DNA of 64,000 nt from Rickettsiales bacterium (GTDB taxonomy: Bacteria > Pseudomonadota > Alphaproteobacteria > Rickettsiales > UBA998): contig JANQNR010000002.1 of assembly GCA_028279475.1 (NCBI GenBank), positions 81,889 to 145,888 of the forward strand, given 5' to 3'. Below the pieces are notes generated by a model. The model saw only the letters and a list, made by a program, of their open reading frames with translations. It was not told the DNA's origin and made no database searches. The number at the start of each line of letters is the position of its first letter. The first letter of the stretch is position 1. Made by a program: the position numbers and the translations under genes. This document shows, piece by piece, positions 1 through 8,717 of the stretch.

Positions 1-780
1 GGAGGGAAGCTTAACATCCGCACAGCCAATATCACCATTGATAATACCGGCATTCCCGATAAGCAGTTACGCGTTCCCCCGCAGGAAGACATGATTGCTC
101 CCGGTGACTATGTCGAAGTGGTGATTGATGATACGGGCACTGGCATTCCGGAAGATGTCATTGACAATATTTTCGAACCGTTCTTTTCCACCAAGGAAGT
201 TGGTAGCGGCACAGGTCTGGGATTATCGACCGTATATGGTATCATCAAACAGACAGGCGGGTATATCTATCTGAAAACCAGTCCGAGAAAGGGCACCAGT
301 TTCCATCTGTATATTCCCCGATTGCATGATAGCGCAACCGATACGCCGGAAGAAGGTAGCGAACAGCCGGATGCACAGGATCTGACCGGCGCAGCCACTG
401 TCCTGCTGGTGGAAGATGAAACCCCGGTTCGAATTTTCGCGGCTCGGGCATTGCAGAATAAAGGATACCATGTGCTGGAAGCAGATTGCGGCGAAAGCGG
501 TATTGAAGTTTATGAAGCGAACCACCAGCGTATTGAAGCAATTATTACCGATGTGGTCATGCCCGGCATGAACGGTCCGGCGATGATTGATGCACTGGAT
601 GAAACATTTTCGGATTCCATGCGCAATGTACGTGTTATTTTTATGTCCGGCTATACGGAAGAAGCGTTTGCCGATGGCTATGATGGTGAGCGTGAGTTTA
701 ATTTTCTTTCCAAGCCTTTTACCCTGAAACAGTTAGCTGCCAAATTGAAAGAATTGACCCATACGGCGGACGCCTCCTGA
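1..780 (+). CDS. cckA: Hybrid histidine kinase CckA, C-terminal part (5' end outside window)
   Basis: Open reading frame running in from the left edge, 259 codons visible. It holds the end of a histidine-kinase ATPase domain, with the G1 motif DDTGTGIP near codon 43 and the G2 motif [11 protein letters not shown] near codon 70, followed by a linker and a receiver domain (about codons 131-255). The receiver shows the acidic pair in LLVEDE, the phospho-acceptor Asp in IITDVVMPG near codon 184 and the conserved Lys in LSKPF. Wording and domain order match CckA, the alphaproteobacterial cell-cycle kinase that phosphorylates CtrA and CpdR through ChpT; that pathway is family knowledge, not seen here. 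The PAS and dimerisation regions lie outside the window. The next gene begins 2 bases after the stop. Confidence 0.88.
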   Translation, partial: GGKLNIRTANITIDNTGIPDKQLRVPPQEDMIAPGDYVEVVIDDTGTGIPEDVIDNIFEPFFSTKEVGSGTGLGLSTVYGIIKQTGGYIYLKTSPRKGTSFHLYIPRLHDSATDTPEEGSEQPDAQDLTGAATVLLVEDETPVRIFAARALQNKGYHVLEADCGESGIEVYEANHQRIEAIITDVVMPGMNGPAMIDALDETFSDSMRNVRVIFMSGYTEEAFADGYDGEREFNFLSKPFTLKQLAAKLKELTHTADAS

Positions 781-782
781 AC

Positions 783-1355
783 ATGACGCCAGGAAAGCTG
801 GTATTGCTGGATCGTGATGGCGTGATGAATCACGACCTGTCTCCTCATGGGGTGACTGCACCGGAGGCGCTGGTACTGTATCCGAATACCGCGCCGGCCA
901 TCCGACTGTTACGTGACAAAGGCTGGAACATTGCCGTGGTTACCAATCAATCCGCCATCGGCAAGGGGCTGTTGACCGAAGCGGGGTTGCATGCCATTCA
1001 CCAGCGTATGCAGGACGAGCTGGCCGCTTCTGGGGCATGGATTGACCGCATCTATTATTGTCCGGATGCGCCCAATGCTCCGACACATCGTCGTAAACCC
1101 GGTGACGGCATGCTGCGTGAAGCATTGAGGGATTTTCAGGCCGACCCATCCCACACTCCCCTGATTGGTGACGCATTGCGTGATTTGCAGGCAGCCGCCT
1201 CCGCCGAATGTCCGCGTTATCTGGTGGCGACCGGCAAGGGGGCGGTGACACGCGAACAACTGACACCGGAAGTGAAACCGGTTACGTGTTGTGAGGATAT
1301 ACTGGACGCCGCGCGTCAAATCATCGTAGACTTCCCCCATGGCATGGGTAGCTAA
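783..1355 (+). CDS. gmhB: HAD-IIIA phosphatase, GmhB-like (heptose bisphosphate phosphatase family)
   Basis: 190 residues of the HAD-IIIA class. Motif I is LLDRDGVMNHD (residues 8-18), motif II is VVTNQSAIGKG (about 52-62), the lysine is in RRKPGDGML and the acidic motif is LIGDALRDL. GmhB removes the 7-phosphate from D-glycero-D-manno-heptose 1,7-bisphosphate on the way to ADP-heptose for LPS. The zinc loop usual in GmhB (Cys-x-His ... Cys-x-Cys) is shortened: only one Cys remains in YYCPDAP, so the substrate could be a related sugar phosphate. It starts 2 bases after cckA and overlaps the next gene by 17 bases, which suggests one transcript. No other heptose genes are nearby. Confidence 0.75.
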   Translation: MTPGKLVLLDRDGVMNHDLSPHGVTAPEALVLYPNTAPAIRLLRDKGWNIAVVTNQSAIGKGLLTEAGLHAIHQRMQDELAASGAWIDRIYYCPDAPNAPTHRRKPGDGMLREALRDFQADPSHTPLIGDALRDLQAAASAECPRYLVATGKGAVTREQLTPEVKPVTCCEDILDAARQIIVDFPHGMGS

Positions 1356-1911
1356 ATGGATGGTGATTGGCAGTTTGGTACTGCTGAGCATATGGGGGGC
1401 CGGGTTATGGCTATTTGTTCGGCATGTGCCAGATGCTTCTGAACCCACGCGTCAGTATGACGCCATTATTGCTCTGACGGGTGGTGAACAACGGCTTTCC
1501 CATGCGATTGATTTACTGCTCCGTGACACGGCGCCGGTCTTGTTTATCAGCGGCGTTGCGGACGGGTTCCGGTTCGAGGATTTACAAGGGGATATACCCG
1601 CCTCGCTCAAACCTCGCATTCATTATGGTGAGCACGCCCGTTCCACGGTTGGTAATGCTGAGGAGGCAGCACAATGGCTGGAGACCACGTCCCATCAACG
1701 CCTCCTGATCGTCACCGCCAATTACCACATGCCGCGGGTGATGTTGTTATTCGGACATTATTTATCTGGGTATCAGCTGGACTATGCTCCGGTCGATCCG
1801 CCCCAGTTTCATCGCGAACGTTGGTGGCAACATCAAAATTCGCGTCGCCTGGTGTTTTCCGAGTACCATAAATGGCTAGTCACCTGGATGCGGTTACAGG
1901 CGCGTGGCTGA
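1339..1911 (+). CDS. DUF218 / YdcF-SanA-ElyC family membrane protein
   Basis: 190 residues with one N-terminal membrane helix (about residues 6-27) and a DUF218 domain outside the cytoplasm. Family signatures visible are IIALTGGEQRLSHAI near residue 43, STVGNAEEAAQWL near 102 and IVTANYHMPRVM near 124, which form the predicted active pocket. Members (SanA, ElyC, YdcF) affect envelope integrity, vancomycin sensitivity or peptidoglycan precursor use in E. coli; the biochemical reaction is not settled. The start overlaps the upstream phosphatase by 17 bases, so the two are likely translationally coupled. The family is clear, the specific role is not. Confidence 0.8.
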   Translation: MAWVAKWMVIGSLVLLSIWGAGLWLFVRHVPDASEPTRQYDAIIALTGGEQRLSHAIDLLLRDTAPVLFISGVADGFRFEDLQGDIPASLKPRIHYGEHARSTVGNAEEAAQWLETTSHQRLLIVTANYHMPRVMLLFGHYLSGYQLDYAPVDPPQFHRERWWQHQNSRRLVFSEYHKWLVTWMRLQARG

Positions 1912-1962
1912 TATGTTGAGCAAAAAAAATACCTGCTCAGGTCAGAAACCGTGTTGCAGGTG

Positions 1963-2298
1963 TTAAGCGCTGTTCGTGGTGAATATGAGCCACGGATTTA
2001 CATACCATGGTATAATTAAATAATAATCTACCATGAGAACCCTGAAGTAACTCTCGTCACTTCGGAGTATCATATTGCCGATTCTGGCAATCAACACTCC
2101 CGTGTCATCTTTCCCTTCCGAACCCGGAAATTTTACCACTTTTACATACCGGACAGTATAAACATGACCTTCGGTTAGTTTACACATGCTGTCGGTAAAA
2201 AAAATGTAGGTGGTGTCATCCACCAAACTTCCGAGAATCACCCGCGCTCCACTATTTTCAAACGAAGTCCAGGAAATGAGTTTTAAATTAATAGCCAT
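1963..2298 (-). CDS. Possible small hypothetical protein
   Basis: Reading frame of 111 codons in the otherwise empty stretch 1912-2441. I recognise no family. The protein has mixed charged and hydrophobic segments and a tyrosine-rich, hydrophobic C-terminus. The region is more AT-rich than its neighbours and the start lacks a convincing ribosome binding site; an ATG 57 bases further upstream would add 19 residues. It could be a real accessory gene or a chance frame. Nothing else stands out between the DUF218 gene and glpK except a short inverted repeat, ACCTGC / GCAGGT, near 1932-1961. Confidence 0.3.
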   Translation of the reverse strand: MAINLKLISWTSFENSGARVILGSLVDDTTYIFFTDSMCKLTEGHVYTVRYVKVVKFPGSEGKDDTGVLIARIGNMILRSDESYFRVLMVDYYLIIPWYVNPWLIFTTNSA

Positions 2299-2441
2299 GA
2301 CTAGCTTAAAACAACGACTGGAAATGAGTATATTAATGAACCTCAACAAAGTCACGTAATTTTTAAAAAAGTCGCCTGCTTAATGCTTGAGATACGTAGA
2401 GGATGCTGGTACGGGTACGGGATTAACGATAAGGATTGACT

Positions 2442-3923
2442 ATGGGATCGCATCTACTTGCCATTGACCAAGGCACCACCAGCAGCCGGGCATTGCTGTT
2501 TAATGACCGCGCCGAGATGGTCGCATCACACCAGGAGGAGTTTCCACAAATCTTCCCGCAGCAAGGCTGGGTGGAGCATGACCCGATGGCCATTTGGCAG
2601 TCCGTAAAAACATGCCTGGACGAAGTATTAAAAACGGAAGAGGTTGCGGCAATTGGTATCACCAACCAACGTGAAACCACCATCATCTGGGACAAAGCGA
2701 CTGGGCAGCCGATCCATAATGCCATTGTCTGGCAGGATCGCCGCACGGCACAGGCCATTGATGCCCTCAAGGCCAAAGGGCTGGAAGCCGAAGCCACGCA
2801 GCGCAGCGGACTGGTACTGGATGCGTATTTCTCCGCCAGCAAGATCGCCTGGATTCTCGATCATGTCGAAGGCGCACGCGCACGAGCCGATGCCGGAGAA
2901 CTGGCATTCGGTACCGTCGATAGCTGGTTGATCTGGCAGTTAACGGGTGGGCGACTGCATGTCACTGATGCGACCAATGCTTCACGCACTTTGCTCTATA
3001 ATATTCATGACAATGACTGGGATGACTGGCTGCTGGAATTGTTCAACGTACCGAAAGCTTTATTGCCGAAGATCGTCGATTCCTGTGCGATAATCGGCCA
3101 TACGGATGCTAGTGTCACAGGCAAAGACATTCCCATTGCCGGAATTGCCGGCGATCAGCAAGCGGCTACGTTTGGCCATCTTTGCACCGAACCGGGCTAT
3201 GCCAAGAATACCTACGGCACCGGCTGTTTCCTGGTCAGTCCGACAGGGGACACACCGGCAGCTTCATCGCATAAATTGCTCTCCACCGTCGCCTGGCAAC
3301 GTAACGGACAGGTGAGCTACGCGTTAGAAGGGAGTATCTTCACCGCCGGGGCAGCAATTAACTGGGCAGCGGAGCAGATGGGCATCGGTAAGTCTGGGCG
3401 CGACATTACCCGCACAGCATCTGAGGCAGAGGATAATGGCGGCGTGTATTTCGTTCCGGCGCTGGCCGGGCTGGGCGCTCCGCATTGGAACCAATATGCA
3501 CAGGGTACCTGGCTGGGGATCACTCGTGCCACGACACGGGCGCATCTGGCACGTGCCGTGCTGGAAGGCATTGCGTTTCAGGTACATGACATGGTGCGTG
3601 CGATGGAACAGGATATTGGTGCGCCGCTGAAAGAACTGATGGTCGATGGTGGCGTGAGCCGTAGCGATGTGTTGCTGCAATTCCAGGCCGATATTTTAGG
3701 GATTCCGATTCTGCGTCCGCGCATGGTGGAGTCCACAGCGCAGGGCGTTGCATTCCTCGCTGGCTTAGCCGTAGGAATATGGCCGGACATGGAAGCATTG
3801 CGCGCCTTGCCGAAGGAGCATGACCGGTTTGAACCGTCCATGGACAACGCGGAGTGCGAGCGACTGCTCACACGCTGGAATAAGGCGCTAGCCGCAGCGG
3901 AACTGTGGAGTGAGGCGGCGTGA
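2442..3923 (+). CDS. glpK: Glycerol kinase
   Basis: 493 residues, the usual GlpK length. It phosphorylates glycerol with ATP to sn-glycerol 3-phosphate. FGGY-family motifs are clear: the N-terminal phosphate loop AIDQGTTSSRAL (about residues 6-17), NQRETTIIWDKATGQP, the substrate-loop region IVWQDRRT, GIAGDQQAATFG and the C-terminal VDGGVSRSDVLLQFQADIL. The ATG at 2442 is chosen because AAGGA lies 6 bases upstream (2431-2435). The stop overlaps the glpD start by 4 bases (GTGA), so glpK and glpD form a translationally coupled operon. No glpF transporter or glpR repressor lies beside it. Confidence 0.97.
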   Translation: MGSHLLAIDQGTTSSRALLFNDRAEMVASHQEEFPQIFPQQGWVEHDPMAIWQSVKTCLDEVLKTEEVAAIGITNQRETTIIWDKATGQPIHNAIVWQDRRTAQAIDALKAKGLEAEATQRSGLVLDAYFSASKIAWILDHVEGARARADAGELAFGTVDSWLIWQLTGGRLHVTDATNASRTLLYNIHDNDWDDWLLELFNVPKALLPKIVDSCAIIGHTDASVTGKDIPIAGIAGDQQAATFGHLCTEPGYAKNTYGTGCFLVSPTGDTPAASSHKLLSTVAWQRNGQVSYALEGSIFTAGAAINWAAEQMGIGKSGRDITRTASEAEDNGGVYFVPALAGLGAPHWNQYAQGTWLGITRATTRAHLARAVLEGIAFQVHDMVRAMEQDIGAPLKELMVDGGVSRSDVLLQFQADILGIPILRPRMVESTAQGVAFLAGLAVGIWPDMEALRALPKEHDRFEPSMDNAECERLLTRWNKALAAAELWSEAA

Positions 3924-5479
3924 CGATTTCTCGCGCTGAACACATCGAACGCCTGAAAACCGAGACATTTGACCTCGTGATCATCGGTGGCGGAGCAACA
4001 GGTGCAGGTGCCGTGTTGGATGCCGCCAGCCGCGGGTTAAAGGTCGCGCTCATTGAACGTGCCGATTTCGCCTCCGGCACCAGCTCCAAAAGCACCAAGC
4101 TGGTGCATGGGGGGGTGCGTTACCTGGAGCAGGCGTTCAAAACCTTCGATATGGAGCATCTGGCATTGGTGCGTGAAGCGCTGGCGGAGCGTAAAACAGT
4201 ACTGAGCATCGCCCCGCATTTAACCCGTGCACTGCCGCTCCTCATCCCGCTCTACAAACGCTGGCAGATTCCCTATTATTTCGTCGGACTGTGGCTCTAT
4301 GATTTGCTCGCCGGATTCCGCAGCATCGGCCGCTCACACTTCCTTTCCGTCAAGAAGATCAACCGGCGTTTCCCGGCGCTGAACACGGACGGCATGACCG
4401 GGGGGATCGTTTATTATGACGGGCAGTTCAACGATGCGCGCATGAATGTGGAACTGGTGATGACGGCGACGCAGCATGGCGCAGCCGTGGCCAACTATGT
4501 GCGCGTGGATACGCTGGAAAAGCAGGATGGTACGCTGCATGGCTGTCAGGTGACCGATACCATCAGCGGAGAGAGTTTTTCCATTCAGGCGAAGGGAGTC
4601 ATCAACGCCACTGGCCCGTTTGCCGATACCATTCGCACCATGGATGACTCGGAGGCGCAACCGATGGTACGCACCTCGTCGGGGACGCATATTATGGTGC
4701 CAGGGACGGTCTGCCCCGATGATCTGGGCATGCTGATCCCGAAGACCAGTGACGGGCGGGTGATTTTTGTGCTGCCATGGCAGGGGGTGACATTGATTGG
4801 CACAACGGATGATGATGCGCCGCTAACGGATAATCCGCAGCCGACGGAAGAGGAAATTCTGTTTCTGCTCAAACAGGTGAATGGCTATTTCAAGACGGAA
4901 TTGAAACGCCGGGATGTGATGGCGGCGTGGACGGGGCTGCGCCCACTGGTCAGCAAGACGCCGGGCGGATCGACGGCCAGCTTGTCGCGCAGCCATGTGA
5001 TCCATACCTCGGACAGTGGGCTGATGACAATTACCGGCGGTAAGTGGACGACCTATCGCAACATGGCCGAAGACGTGGTCGATGCGGCGGTGAAGCAGTT
5101 TGGATTGAGCGCGAGTCCTTGTCAGACGGCTACCACCACGCTGATCGGCGGCGAGGGCTATAGTGAGGCACTGTCGGAGACGTTGGCACGGGAGCATGAT
5201 CTGGAGGCCGAGGTAGCAATTCATCTGGCTGACACGTATGGCGGGCGGGCACATGCTGTGCTGGCGCTGGCTGGGGAGGATGAACGGCTGATGCAGCGCC
5301 TGTGCGACCATCACCCCTATATCGCTGCCGAGGCGCTCTATGCCCTGCGCTACGAGATGGCACAAACGCTGGACGATGTGCTGGCACGCCGTTTGCGCCT
5401 GCGCTTTATCGATGAAGAAGCCGCCGAACATGCCGCCGGCGTACTGGCCGGACTGATGGAAGGTGAGCTGGCAGCTTGA
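3920..5479 (+). CDS. glpD: Aerobic glycerol-3-phosphate dehydrogenase
   Basis: 519 residues. FAD enzyme of the inner membrane that oxidises glycerol 3-phosphate to dihydroxyacetone phosphate and passes electrons to quinone. The dinucleotide-binding motif VIIGGGATGAGAVLDAASRG sits near residues 16-35, followed by the family signature SGTSSKSTKLVHGGVRYLE (about 54-72), and near the C-terminus ITGGKWTTYRNMAED. The GTG start at 3920 overlaps the glpK stop and the ordering is the common glpK-glpD operon. Triosephosphate isomerase in the same window (tpiA) would carry the product into glycolysis. Confidence 0.97.
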   Translation: MTISRAEHIERLKTETFDLVIIGGGATGAGAVLDAASRGLKVALIERADFASGTSSKSTKLVHGGVRYLEQAFKTFDMEHLALVREALAERKTVLSIAPHLTRALPLLIPLYKRWQIPYYFVGLWLYDLLAGFRSIGRSHFLSVKKINRRFPALNTDGMTGGIVYYDGQFNDARMNVELVMTATQHGAAVANYVRVDTLEKQDGTLHGCQVTDTISGESFSIQAKGVINATGPFADTIRTMDDSEAQPMVRTSSGTHIMVPGTVCPDDLGMLIPKTSDGRVIFVLPWQGVTLIGTTDDDAPLTDNPQPTEEEILFLLKQVNGYFKTELKRRDVMAAWTGLRPLVSKTPGGSTASLSRSHVIHTSDSGLMTITGGKWTTYRNMAEDVVDAAVKQFGLSASPCQTATTTLIGGEGYSEALSETLAREHDLEAEVAIHLADTYGGRAHAVLALAGEDERLMQRLCDHHPYIAAEALYALRYEMAQTLDDVLARRLRLRFIDEEAAEHAAGVLAGLMEGELAA

Positions 5480-5489
5480 TTAATAAGCG

Positions 5490-5813
5490 ATGTTTAGCTA
5501 TACTGGCAAAGACCTACAATTATTTTTGCTCATGAAAATCGTTGATTTTTTTCGTAAGCACCCAATTAGCCAAGCTGCATGGTTTGGTATTTTCGTTGCA
5601 ATAGCCACCGCAGCACTGATCTACGGAACGCCTTTTGGGCGTAGTGGCGTCGACTGGTACTACGAAAAGCTTTACGGTCTATTCCGGCCGGAAACTTTTC
5701 TGGAGTCTGCAATATGGATTCCGTTATTCATTGTAGTTAGTCTAGTACTGACCCCAGTGCTGCTTAAGTTGTTTAATGCCATTAGCCAATGGATGGACAC
5801 TGAAAAAGGATAA
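5490..5813 (+). CDS. Small two-helix membrane protein, unknown
   Basis: Up to 107 residues; an internal ATG at 5532 (MKIVDFFRKH) is an alternative start giving 93. Two hydrophobic segments are visible, around residues 30-48 and 73-95, separated by an aromatic-rich stretch (WYYEKLYGLF), so it is probably an inner-membrane hairpin protein. I recognise no family. It lies 10 bases after glpD and just before a strong terminator, so it is probably the last gene of the glpKD transcript. Neither start has a clear ribosome binding site. Confidence 0.6.
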   Translation: MFSYTGKDLQLFLLMKIVDFFRKHPISQAAWFGIFVAIATAALIYGTPFGRSGVDWYYEKLYGLFRPETFLESAIWIPLFIVVSLVLTPVLLKLFNAISQWMDTEKG

Positions 5814-5838
5814 CGTAAAGTTTCACTGCAAACTGGTC

Positions 5839-5871
5839 AGAGTTGTTGCTTCGTGCGGCAACTCTTTTTTT
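5839..5871 (+). terminator. Rho-independent terminator after glpKD and the small membrane gene
   Basis: Stem AGAGTTG (5839-5845) pairs with CAACTCT (5859-5865); the loop region contains a TTCG turn, and the stem is followed directly by an uninterrupted T tract to 5871. It separates the glp transcript from valS, whose start is 42 bases downstream. Confidence 0.85.
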
Positions 5872-5912
5872 GTTCCTTTACTCCCACCCCCCGCCTGCGC
5901 TACAAGGCGGAG

Positions 5913-8660
5913 ATGGACTTTCCGAAGAAATACAATCATAAGGCACGCGAGAAACACTGGCAGGAAACATGGGAGGCGAACGGCGTCTACCATTGGCGTG
6001 GCGATCAGCCCCGCGAGAACACGTATGTGATTGACACTCCGCCGCCGACCGTCTCCGGCCTGCTGCATATGGGGCATATTTTCAGCTACACCCATGCCGA
6101 TTTCGTGGCGCGCTATCAGCGGATGAAGGGCAAGGATGTGTTCTACCCGATGGGGTTTGACGATAACGGCCTGCCCACCGAGCGGCTGGTGGAAAAGACC
6201 AAGAAGATTCGCGCAAAAGATTTATCCCGTGAAGAGTTCATCAAGGTCTGCGAAGGTGTATCGGAAGAAGCGCGGCGCGAGTTCCGTTACCTGTTCACCA
6301 CGACGGCATTGTCAGTGGACTGGAACCAGGAATACCATACGATCAGTGAACATGCGCGGCGCGTGTCGCAGGCATCGTTTCTGGATTTATACGAGAAAAG
6401 GCAGGTCTACCGCCAATTGCAGCCGATGTTGTGGGATCCGGTCGATCAGACCGCCATCGCCCAGGCGGAAGTGGAAGACAAGGAGTTGTCGGGCACATTT
6501 AATGATATTACGTTTGGCATCAAGGATTCCGATGAAACCTTCATCATCGGCACCACCCGCCCGGAGATGATCCCGGCCTGCGTGGCGATCTTTTATCACC
6601 CGGATGATGCGCGGTATCAGCATCTGAAAGGACGCATGGCAATCACGCCGCTATTTGGTGTTGAAGTGCCCATTTTAGAGGATGACACGGTCGAGCCGGA
6701 CAAGGGCACCGGTATCATGATGTGTTGTACCTTTGGTGATGAGGCCGACATTGAGAAATGGCGCAAGCATGGGTTGGAGACGCGCATTATTCTGAATCAG
6801 TATGGGAAACTGCAAGACGAGCGGTTGGAATCCTTTGAAACACTTCAGGGAAAAAAAGCATCGGTAGCGCGGGAGAATATCATTGCATTGCTCCGTGACT
6901 CCGGCGACCTTGTGGAATCCAAGCCCATCACCCATGCGGTCAAATGCGCCGAGCGTTCCGGGGCGCCGCTGGAGATTATGCCGACGGAGCAATGGTTCGT
7001 GAAAGTGCTGGAACATAAGGATGCGTTGAAGGCCAAATCACAGTCTTGCAACTGGAAACCCGCCTGGATGCAAAAGCGCATGGAGCAATGGATTGACGGG
7101 CTGAACTGGGATTGGTGTATCTCACGGCAGCGCTATTATGGCGTGCCGTTTCCGGTATGGTATATCTTTAAAAGAAAATCTGAAAAAAGAACCGTTGCGG
7201 TTACTCATAAGTCAGGAACGGGAGAAGTCAAAGGCGTTAGCGAGGGTTCGATTGAAGAATGGGAGCGTTGTGGAATGTTTTATGCGGAACCAGATGAGCT
7301 TCCGGTAAATCCCATTTCTTCACCGCCTGCTGGTATCAAGATTTTATCCAAGGAAGCACCGGGCAACTGGATTGGCATTCACCCTGAAACGGGTGAAGAA
7401 GTGCTAATCACGGCTGATAAAGACGTCATGGACACCTGGGCGACGAGTTCGGTGTCGCCGCAAATCAGTGCGTATGTGATGTTTAACTCCCCCCTTGAGG
7501 GGGAGTCGAAGAGCGCAACGCGCGATTCGGTGGGGGGGCAACAACCATCTACCCCCCACGCATCGTCTTCGGACATTGTCCTCGACTCTGCTGCTCCCCC
7601 TCAAGGGGGGAGCTGTCCACGCCAGAAACTCTTCCCTGCTGATCTGCGTCCACAGGCGCATGAGATCATCCGTAGCTGGGCGTTTTACACGCTGGTCAAG
7701 TCGCACCTGCATCATGACTCGGTGCCATGGCATGATTTGATGATTTCCGGCTGGTGTCTGGCCTCGGACAAAACCAAAATGTCGAAATCCAAGGGCAATG
7801 TCGTCACCCCAACCGCCCTGTTGGAAGAGAAAGGCACGGACGCCGTGCGCTACTGGGCATCAACGGCCAAGCTGGGTACAGATACTGCCTTTTCCGAAGA
7901 TTTACTAAAAATCGGTAACAAGCTGGTGACCAAATTGTGGAATGCGTCGAAGTTTGCGGCCACGATTATGGGCGACACTCCGCTTGGGAAATCTCTCCCG
8001 GAAGGAGGCGAGGCTCCCCTCGATCGTTGGATGCTCAGCCGCATTCACCGTGCCATCACGGAAGCGGATCGCTGTTTTGCGGAGTATGATTATGCAGGAG
8101 CGCGTGCGGCAGTAGAAGATGTGTTCTGGAATGATTTCTGCGATAATTATCTGGAGCTGGTCAAGTCCCGCGCTTACGGTAATATGGGAGAGGCTGGGCA
8201 GCATTCTGCCGCGTGCACGATCTGGCATACGTTGCATGCCATCCTGAAACTCTTCGCTCCGTTCGTGCCGCATATTACTGAAGAGATTTACCATATTATC
8301 TACACTGAGGAGGCGACGCGCATCGGGTCAATCCATGCGCGTGGCAACTGGCCGGAGGCGCAGGCATTCCCGCTCGATGAGGCGGCGGAAGCAGCGGGGG
8401 TGACCACCGTGGCGCTGCTGGAACTGGTGCGCAAGGCCAAATCAGAGAAAGGCGTGTCGATCAAATACCCGATTGATCAAGCAGTGGTCAGCGGTGTGGA
8501 GGCGGATGTACTGGATGCCATTGCCGACGACCTCAAAGCTGCCGGAACCATCAGTGAGCTTACCACCGGCGATGCACCGAGCGAGGCAGTAACGTTACAG
8601 GATGACGCGCAGGGACTTTCTATTGCTCTGACCTTTGCCGCACAGGCGGATGTGGCATAA
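5913..8660 (+). CDS. valS: Valyl-tRNA synthetase, archaeal-like type, with a palindromic insertion
   Basis: 915 residues; charges tRNA-Val. Class I signatures are PTVSGLLHMGHIFSYTHAD (the HIGH region, near residue 37) and KTKMSKSKGNVV (KMSKS, about residue 622). The wording, such as GFDDNGLPTERLVEK, is of the archaeal-like ValRS that I associate with Rickettsia rather than the usual bacterial ValS; the C-terminal coiled coil of the bacterial type is absent. The ATG at 5913 is preferred over an upstream in-frame start because homology begins at MDFPKKYN and AAGGCGGAG precedes it. Two stretches look like additions: residues about 425-500, longer than I expect between PVWYIF and the DVMDTWATSS block, and residues about 525-567, encoded by a 126-bp palindrome. 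The core motifs are intact, so the enzyme should be active. Confidence 0.95.
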   Translation: MDFPKKYNHKAREKHWQETWEANGVYHWRGDQPRENTYVIDTPPPTVSGLLHMGHIFSYTHADFVARYQRMKGKDVFYPMGFDDNGLPTERLVEKTKKIRAKDLSREEFIKVCEGVSEEARREFRYLFTTTALSVDWNQEYHTISEHARRVSQASFLDLYEKRQVYRQLQPMLWDPVDQTAIAQAEVEDKELSGTFNDITFGIKDSDETFIIGTTRPEMIPACVAIFYHPDDARYQHLKGRMAITPLFGVEVPILEDDTVEPDKGTGIMMCCTFGDEADIEKWRKHGLETRIILNQYGKLQDERLESFETLQGKKASVARENIIALLRDSGDLVESKPITHAVKCAERSGAPLEIMPTEQWFVKVLEHKDALKAKSQSCNWKPAWMQKRMEQWIDGLNWDWCISRQRYYGVPFPVWYIFKRKSEKRTVAVTHKSGTGEVKGVSEGSIEEWERCGMFYAEPDELPVNPISSPPAGIKILSKEAPGNWIGIHPETGEEVLITADKDVMDTWATSSVSPQISAYVMFNSPLEGESKSATRDSVGGQQPSTPHASSSDIVLDSAAPPQGGSCPRQKLFPADLRPQAHEIIRSWAFYTLVKSHLHHDSVPWHDLMISGWCLASDKTKMSKSKGNVVTPTALLEEKGTDAVRYWASTAKLGTDTAFSEDLLKIGNKLVTKLWNASKFAATIMGDTPLGKSLPEGGEAPLDRWMLSRIHRAITEADRCFAEYDYAGARAAVEDVFWNDFCDNYLELVKSRAYGNMGEAGQHSAACTIWHTLHAILKLFAPFVPHITEEIYHIIYTEEATRIGSIHARGNWPEAQAFPLDEAAEAAGVTTVALLELVRKAKSEKGVSIKYPIDQAVVSGVEADVLDAIADDLKAAGTISELTTGDAPSEAVTLQDDAQGLSIALTFAAQADVA
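7487..7612. repeat. Palindromic element inserted in frame in valS
   Basis: The ends are a perfect 19-nt inverted repeat: CTCCCCCCTTGAGGGGGAG at 7487-7505 and its reverse complement at 7594-7612. Inside, GTCGA (7505-7509) is matched by TCGAC (7582-7586), and a second G/C-rich pair lies around 7522-7566 (GGTGGGGG against CCCCCAC). Total length is 126 nt, exactly 42 codons, so the valS frame is kept. The encoded segment is rich in Ser, Pro, Gly and Asp and looks disordered. It sits between the DVMDTWATSS and KLFPADLRPQ blocks, which are normally close together. It resembles the protein-coding palindromic elements described in Rickettsia in principle, but I cannot assign it to a named family. Confidence 0.85.
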
Positions 8661-8717
8661 GGAGAGAGTGTTATCCCTGTCATCATATTTTCATACAATG
8701 CTGCTATAGTATTCTTA

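Noticed and set aside
7404..7733. Minus-strand frame across the palindrome in valS
   Set aside because: A palindrome tends to stay open on both strands; the frame is explained by the valS coding sequence and has no start signal.
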